This document shows, in pieces, positions 8,464-12,587 of a DNA stretch of 12,587 bases; position 1 is the first letter of the stretch; each line of letters starts with the position of its first letter. The notes beneath the pieces were generated by a model that saw only the letters and a program-made list of their open reading frames with translations, did not search any database and was not told the DNA's origin. Source of the stretch: Pseudomonadota bacterium (lineage in GTDB: Bacteria > Myxococcota > Myxococcia > Myxococcales > Myxococcaceae); contig JAFADT010000671.1 of the NCBI GenBank assembly GCA_023424585.1, forward strand, positions 1 through 12,587, in the 5' to 3' direction. Both the position numbers and the translations under genes were made by a program.

Positions 8464-9905
8464 CCCCGCGCCGCGCGCGCGTCCAGCTCCACCAGCAGGG
8501 CCACGAAGTCGGTGAGGTGGCGGGCGGCGGTGAAGCGGGTGCGCACGTGCTCGTGCGCCTGGGTCCCCAGGCGGGCCGCGAGGACGGGATCCTCCAGGAG
8601 CCTGTGCACCGCGGCGGCGAACGCCGGCAGGTCCCCGGGGTCGCGCACGAGCAGGCCATCCACCTCGTGGCGCACCTGGTCCTGGAGGCCGCCCACCGCG
8701 CTCGCCACCACGGGCCGCGCCTTCCACATGGCCTCCGTGATGGTGAGCCCGAAGCCCTCCCGCAGGCTCTTCTGCACCACCACCGCGGCGTGGCGCTGGA
8801 GCGCGTTGACGATGGCGGCGTTCTCCTCCGGGTCCCCCATGGGCAGGCAGGCCAGGTGGACCCGCTGGCGCAGGAACCGCGGCTGCTCGCGCCAGGCGGC
8901 GATGACGGCCTCGAGGGTGTCCGCCGCCTCCGGGTCATCCGCCACGGACGTCACCGAGGGCCCCGCCAGGACCAGGTCCGCGCGCAGGCCAGGGCACTCC
9001 CGCAGGAGCAGCGCGAAGCCCCGCAGCACCCCCACCGGGTCCTTCAAGGGGTCCCAGCGGGAGACCTGCACCACGAGCGGCGCGTCGGGGGCGGGCGCCG
9101 AGCCCAGCCGCACGATGTCCGCCCCGCGCGACACGCGGGCCGGGACCCCGTCCGCCCGGGTGAAGACGGGCTCGGGCGCGTCCGGCACGAGCCCCACGAG
9201 CCCGGTGTGGCCCAGGATGGCGCGCGCGACCTCCGGCGCCATGGGCTGGTTCTTCACCGCGAAGATGTCGATGGAGGGCGCGATGACGACGGACCGGTCC
9301 GCGAGCAGGGGCGGCACGTAGGCGGCCCGGGAGAAGACCGCGAGCCGCGCGGCGGCCAGGTCCGGCGCGAGGAACGCCCACGCCCGCGCCGCCTCCGCGT
9401 CGGGCGTGTCGCTGCCGATGTGGCAGCGCCAGACCACGCGCGCGCCCGCCGCGGCGAGCGTCGGGGCCAGCCCCGCGGTCTGCGGGTCGTGCAGCAGCAC
9501 CACGTCCCCCGGCCGCACCAGGACCAGCAGCTCCTCCGCGTTGTCGCGCAGCACCTCCTCGTAGCAGGCGCGCTCGGCGGCCCCCAGGGGGGAGCCGTCG
9601 CCCCGCGAGCCATGCAGCGCGTGGTGCAGCCGCTTGGTGACGTGGAAGAAGGCGGGCGTGCCCTGCACCACCATCCAGCGCGTGTCCACGCCCGCCCCGC
9701 GCGCGTAGGCGAGCATCCGGGGCAGGAGCTCCGCCACGCCGCCGCCCCGGGCCGTGGAGTTCACGTTCCAGAAGGTGCGGCCCGCCATCCGGTCCCGGGC
9801 CTGCTCCGCGTTCGCCAGGAGCCCCTCCCACTCCGCCTCCGTGAGCTGCGGCTGGAAGGACGCCAGCGCGCTGGCCGACACGTGGACCTCGAAGGGCTTC
9901 AGCAT
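8457..9905 (-). CDS. treT: Trehalose synthase, glycosyltransferring TreT type (GT4 family)
   Basis: 482 residues. The protein follows the TreT pattern known from Thermococcus/Pyrococcus: WNVNSTARGGGVAELLPRML (46-65, phosphate-binding GGG loop), RWMVVQGTPAFFHVTKRLHH (76-95), LLHDPQTAGL (137-146), WRCHIGSD (159-166), QVSRWDPLKD (280-289) at the start of the C-terminal Rossmann domain, and VQKSLREGFGLTITEAMWKARPVV (377-400) with the retaining GT-B E-x7-E pair E383/E391. TreT reversibly makes trehalose from an NDP-glucose and glucose in the cytosol. The central part (about 225-272) is about 30 residues longer than I recall in archaeal TreT. Start ATG 9905 follows the usp stop by 10 nt, so the two genes are almost certainly co-transcribed. 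The frame continues upstream into usp, but that extension has no family resemblance. A different NDP-sugar acceptor cannot be excluded. Confidence 0.85.
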   Translation of the reverse strand: MLKPFEVHVSASALASFQPQLTEAEWEGLLANAEQARDRMAGRTFWNVNSTARGGGVAELLPRMLAYARGAGVDTRWMVVQGTPAFFHVTKRLHHALHGSRGDGSPLGAAERACYEEVLRDNAEELLVLVRPGDVVLLHDPQTAGLAPTLAAAGARVVWRCHIGSDTPDAEAARAWAFLAPDLAAARLAVFSRAAYVPPLLADRSVVIAPSIDIFAVKNQPMAPEVARAILGHTGLVGLVPDAPEPVFTRADGVPARVSRGADIVRLGSAPAPDAPLVVQVSRWDPLKDPVGVLRGFALLLRECPGLRADLVLAGPSVTSVADDPEAADTLEAVIAAWREQPRFLRQRVHLACLPMGDPEENAAIVNALQRHAAVVVQKSLREGFGLTITEAMWKARPVVASAVGGLQDQVRHEVDGLLVRDPGDLPAFAAAVHRLLEDPVLAARLGTQAHEHVRTRFTAARHLTDFVALLVELDARAARGA

Positions 9906-9915
9906 GGGGACACCG

Positions 9916-11274
9916 TCACGGCAGCGTGGGGTGCTTGACCACCAGCACGGGCCGGCGGCTGCGGGCCACCACCTCCTGGGCCACGGAGCCGAGCACCGCG
10001 CGGCGCACGCCCGTCCGCCCATGCGAGCTCACGCAGAAGATGTCCACCCCGTGCCGCTCCGCCGCCTGGCAGAGCGCCTGCGCGGCCTGGACCCCGGTCA
10101 GCAGCTCCATCCGGACGGTGATGCCCCGGCCGGCCACGTCGCTGGGGACCAGCGCCTCCAGCTGGCGCCGCAGCTCGGCCTCGGTCGCGTCGTCGTCCCC
10201 GCCCAGGGCCACCGCGGGCCAGAAGTCCGCGTAGACGATGGGGATGGGCGACTCGATGACGTGCGCCAGGATGAGCTCCCCGCCCCGAGGCAGCAGCGAC
10301 AGCGCGTGGGGGATGGCCAGGTTCGCCAGCCGAGAGAAGTCCGTCGAGACGAGGACGCGCCGGATGGACGGGATGCTCACCGGCGCTTCGGCCTCCTGGG
10401 GCGCGGAGACCGGGACGCAGGCGACCGCCGCCACCGGCGCGAGCTGGAGGGCGGAGAGCGACACCGAGCCGTGCCGCACGCGGCGCATCCCCCGGCGCTG
10501 GTGGCTGCCCAGGAGGAGGAGGTCCGCCCGCGCCGCCTCCGCGAGCGTGGCGAGCGGCTCCACCACGCTCCCGTAGGACTCCGCCATCCGGAGCGCCGCG
10601 CGCGGCTCGCCGATGCGGGACAGGCGCTCGCGCAGCTCCCGCTCGAGGATGACCTCCAGGCCCTCGGGCCCCGGGTTCGCGCGGTACAGCCCGAGCCGTC
10701 CGTACTCCGTGGCCGGGTTGTAGACGTGGGCGACCGTCAGCTCCACCGGCCCCACCTTCCGCAGCTCCGGAAGCCAGCGCAGCGCGACCTCCGCGCTGTG
10801 GGAGAAGTCGTCCCCCACGGCGACCCGCAGCGGGCGCCGGCCCTGGCACCACTCCAGGAACGGCGCGGCCAGGCGGACCATCAGGAAGGGGCAGCGCGAC
10901 AGCTGCGCGACGCGCGCCGGGACACCGCCCAGCCGCCAGCGCGTCTCCGAGCGCCAGCCCAGGGCCGCCGTGATGATCATCCGCGCCTGGGTCTTCGCGG
11001 CGTGCTCGACGAGCGCCTCGTCCGGCACGCCCAGGAGCACCCGGGACTCCACGGTCAGCCCCTCGTGGCGCAGCCCATCGGCCTCGGCGGCGAGCCGCTG
11101 CTCGAGCTCGGTGATGGCGCCGCCGCGGTCGGCCGGCCAGTCCCGCCGGAGCATGCCGGGCTCCGCGGCGTGCACGAGCACCAGCGGCGTGCGCGTCCGC
11201 TCCGCGATGGCGGCCGCGGCGCGGACGGCCTCCCGGGAGTGGTCGGAGAAATCCGTGCCGACGATGATGGCCAT
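9916..11274 (-). CDS. Triple-domain universal stress protein (three tandem Usp domains)
   Basis: 452 residues arranged as three Usp folds at about 1-134, 148-288 and 304-448. Each opens with the strand-plus-Asp signature (GTDFS D8, GDDFS D156, STDFS D312) and ends with a P-x-V/M-x-V strand. The usual ATP-binding motif is G-x2-G-x9-G-S/T. Domain 1 has A103-x2-G106-x9-G116-G117, domain 2 has G256-x2-Q259-x9-G269-S270, and domain 3 has S416-x2-G419-x9-G429-S430. None is perfect; domain 3 is closest. Most Usp proteins have one or two domains. Cytosolic; probably a nucleotide-sensing or stress-signalling partner rather than an enzyme. Start ATG 11274 (MAIIVGTDFS) puts the first strand at the N-terminus as in the family and has GGGGG 5-6 nt upstream; ATG 11298 is a possible longer start. 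First gene of a unit with treT. Confidence 0.9.
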   Translation of the reverse strand: MAIIVGTDFSDHSREAVRAAAAIAERTRTPLVLVHAAEPGMLRRDWPADRGGAITELEQRLAAEADGLRHEGLTVESRVLLGVPDEALVEHAAKTQARMIITAALGWRSETRWRLGGVPARVAQLSRCPFLMVRLAAPFLEWCQGRRPLRVAVGDDFSHSAEVALRWLPELRKVGPVELTVAHVYNPATEYGRLGLYRANPGPEGLEVILERELRERLSRIGEPRAALRMAESYGSVVEPLATLAEAARADLLLLGSHQRRGMRRVRHGSVSLSALQLAPVAAVACVPVSAPQEAEAPVSIPSIRRVLVSTDFSRLANLAIPHALSLLPRGGELILAHVIESPIPIVYADFWPAVALGGDDDATEAELRRQLEALVPSDVAGRGITVRMELLTGVQAAQALCQAAERHGVDIFCVSSHGRTGVRRAVLGSVAQEVVARSRRPVLVVKHPTLP

Positions 11275-11439
11275 GACGTCCCCCAGGGGCCCTGGCATGC
11301 CCCGCTGCCGCGAGGGCGCGCCCCTGCGTGGAACGTTGGGGCCGGCGGTGGTGGACGCAAGGGCCCCGGGCGGGAGCAGGCGCCGCGCGTCCCCTCACCC
11401 GGTCCGCGCGGCGTTGGAGCCCATCCTCCAGGCCCGTCC

Positions 11440-11489
11440 GGACAGGCGCCGAGCGCGCCGCGACGGACCGGCTCGCGGGGTGCCTGTCC
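11440..11489. repeat. Inverted repeat in the divergent usp/PEP-synthase promoter region
   Basis: GGACAGGC (11440-11447) and GCCTGTCC (11482-11489) are exact reverse complements. Between them an inner pair, CGAGC (11450-11454) and GCTCG (11471-11475), allows an imperfect extended hairpin. It could be an operator or a leader structure, about 65 nt upstream of the PEP synthase start. It could also be chance in GC-rich DNA. Confidence 0.35.
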
Positions 11490-11540
11490 CCCTGACGGTG
11501 CACGTCCGGAAGGCGCCGGCCCCAGCTTGGAGGGAGCGCG

Positions 11541-11545
11541 AGGAG
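11541..11545 (+). promoter_or_regulatory. Ribosome binding site of the PEP synthase-like gene
   Basis: AGGAG, 9 nt before ATG 11555. It supports a start that includes the proline-rich N-terminal extension. Confidence 0.6.
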
Positions 11546-11554
11546 CCCCCGACC

Positions 11555-12587
11555 ATGGACCCGTCCCTTCCCCCCGAGCCTTCTCCCCCGGAGCTGGAGA
11601 CCCCACCGGCCCCTCCTCCGACCATCCTCTGGTTCGACGCCCTGTCCCGGGAGGACGTGGCGCAGGCCGGAGGCAAGGGCGCCAACCTGGGCGAGCTGAC
11701 CCGCGCCGGGCTGCCGGTGCCGCCGGGGTTCGTCATCAGCGCCGCCGCCTTCCATCAGGCGATGAAGCCCGTGCGCGCCCGGCTGCACGACCTGTGGGAG
11801 CGCGTGGACCCGGATGAGCCACGGTCGCTCGCCGGGCTCACGGAGGCCCTGCACGACCTGGTGCTCCACGTGCCCCTGCCCGACTGGCTGCACACCTCCA
11901 TCATCGCCGCGTACCACCGGCTGTGGGAGTGCTCCGCGGTGGCGGTGCGCTCGTCCGCCACCGCGGAGGACACGGCCACCACGTCCTTCGCGGGCATGCA
12001 CGAGTCGTTCACCAACGTGGTGGGCGACGACGCGCTCATCGACCGCGTGCGCGCGTGCTGGGCCTCGGCCTTCAGCCCGCGCGTGGTGGCCTACCGCAAG
12101 GCGCAGGGGCTCACGGAGGTGCCGGAGATCGCCGTGGTGGTGCAGGCCATGGTGGACTCGACGCGCTCGGGCGTCATGTTCACCGTGGACCCCGCCACCG
12201 GGAACCGCTGGCACCTCATCATCGAGGCGGCCTTCGGGCTGGGGGAGGTCGTCGTGGGCGGACAGGTGGAGCCCGACACCTACGTCGTGGACCGCGAGGG
12301 GCCGCGCCTCCTGGAGGCGCGCGTGGGCCTGAAGGCCTTCCAGCTGGTGCGCGACGGCGTGGGCCATGAGAAGCGCGAGGACCTCGCGCCGGAGCAGGCC
12401 CGCGCGCGGGTGCTCACGGACGTGGAGGTGCTGGAGCTCACGCGGCTGGGGCTGCGCGTGGAGCGGCACTACGGCGCGCCCCAGGACATCGAGTGGGCGG
12501 AGCACGACGGCCGGTTCTACCTGGTCCAGGCGCGGCCGGTGACGACAGGGGCCGCCGCCGTCCAGGCCCCGGCGCAGGCTCCCGCGC
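11555..12587 (+). CDS. ppsA: Phosphoenolpyruvate synthase-like protein, ATP-grasp N-terminal part (cut by window end)
   Basis: The frame is open to the window end and gives 344 residues. A Pro/Glu-rich extension (1-23) precedes a PPDK/PEP-synthase ATP-binding domain: LWFDALSREDVAQAGGKGANLGEL (25-48, Lys41), VPPGFVIS (55-62), AVRSSATAEDTATTSFAGMHESF (130-152), SGVMFTVDPATG (205-216), EAAFGLGEVVVGG (224-236), and the closing IEWAEHDGRFYLVQARPVTT (312-331), then an Ala/Pro linker where the swivelling phospho-histidine domain should begin. PEP synthase converts pyruvate and ATP to PEP, AMP and phosphate, the entry to gluconeogenesis. Rifampin phosphotransferases share this N-terminal architecture and cannot be excluded without the missing part; the GGKGANLGE and LWF start look more like PpsA. 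Divergent from usp-treT. Confidence 0.8.
   Translation, partial: MDPSLPPEPSPPELETPPAPPPTILWFDALSREDVAQAGGKGANLGELTRAGLPVPPGFVISAAAFHQAMKPVRARLHDLWERVDPDEPRSLAGLTEALHDLVLHVPLPDWLHTSIIAAYHRLWECSAVAVRSSATAEDTATTSFAGMHESFTNVVGDDALIDRVRACWASAFSPRVVAYRKAQGLTEVPEIAVVVQAMVDSTRSGVMFTVDPATGNRWHLIIEAAFGLGEVVVGGQVEPDTYVVDREGPRLLEARVGLKAFQLVRDGVGHEKREDLAPEQARARVLTDVEVLELTRLGLRVERHYGAPQDIEWAEHDGRFYLVQARPVTTGAAAVQAPAQAPA

Larger units (their letters stand above)
11275..11554. other. Divergent intergenic region between usp-treT and the PEP synthase gene
   Basis: 280 nt that must hold both promoters. On the minus strand TTGCGT and AACGTT with 17-nt spacing (about 11325-11355) is the best candidate for usp, though the -10 is poor. 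No convincing sigma70 pair is visible on the plus strand. The region includes the 11440-11489 inverted repeat and the palindrome GTCCGGAC (11436-11443). Confidence 0.35.

Noticed and set aside
9899..12505. An 868-codon minus-strand frame crossing the usp gene and the PEP synthase gene
   Set aside because: It spans two genes and their promoter region, is Ala/Arg/Gly/Pro-rich and shows no domain. It is a composition artefact.
11555..12587. Rifampin phosphotransferase as the identity of the right-edge gene
   Set aside because: Not excluded, since the N-terminal ATP-grasp domain is shared. The start (LWF...GGKGANLGE) and end of the visible part look closer to PEP synthase, and the diagnostic C-terminal domains are outside the window.

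Overview
This is a very GC-rich (roughly 70% or more) chromosomal window with dense, short-spaced genes, almost all G/C in codon third position, and proteins typical of a myxobacterium (Myxococcus/Corallococcus-like; inferred from composition and protein character, not from a marker gene). No tRNA, rRNA, CRISPR array, insertion sequence or phage gene is visible. The content looks like core metabolism plus stress physiology rather than a mobile island.

Left part (1-2240): the window opens inside a leftward MocR/PdxR-type GntR regulator, of which only the N-terminal winged-helix part is present. It is divergent from a small cupin gene. A perfect 8-bp inverted repeat sits in the 83-bp gap and is the obvious operator candidate. 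Next is a lipoprotein made of three tandem PPC-like beta-sandwich repeats, started from a TTG codon. A perfect 12-bp-stem hairpin separates it from the next gene.

Middle (2241-5656): sthA (soluble pyridine nucleotide transhydrogenase, rightward) and ahcY (S-adenosylhomocysteine hydrolase, leftward) converge on a shared hairpin terminator. The ahcY leader carries a recognisable S-adenosylhomocysteine (SAH) riboswitch. It has a 7-bp P1, an H-type pseudoknot, a sigma70-like promoter placed just upstream, and a hairpin between aptamer and ribosome binding site. The expected circuit is that SAH accumulation raises production of the enzyme that removes it.

Right part (5657-12587): a P2-type cation-pumping ATPase (rightward) converges, with a 13-bp gap, on a leftward two-gene unit. 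That unit is a three-domain universal stress protein followed 10 bp later by a TreT-like trehalose glycosyltransferring synthase. Divergent from it is the start of a phosphoenolpyruvate synthase-like gene, cut by the window end. Ion pumping, Usp signalling, trehalose synthesis and gluconeogenic PEP formation together suggest an energy-stress or dormancy neighbourhood. That grouping is inference from gene order only.

The most checkable regulatory discovery is the SAH riboswitch. The most unusual proteins are the ATPase, which lacks two key acidic transport-site residues of SERCA, and the triple Usp protein, in which each domain's nucleotide-binding motif departs from consensus in a different way.
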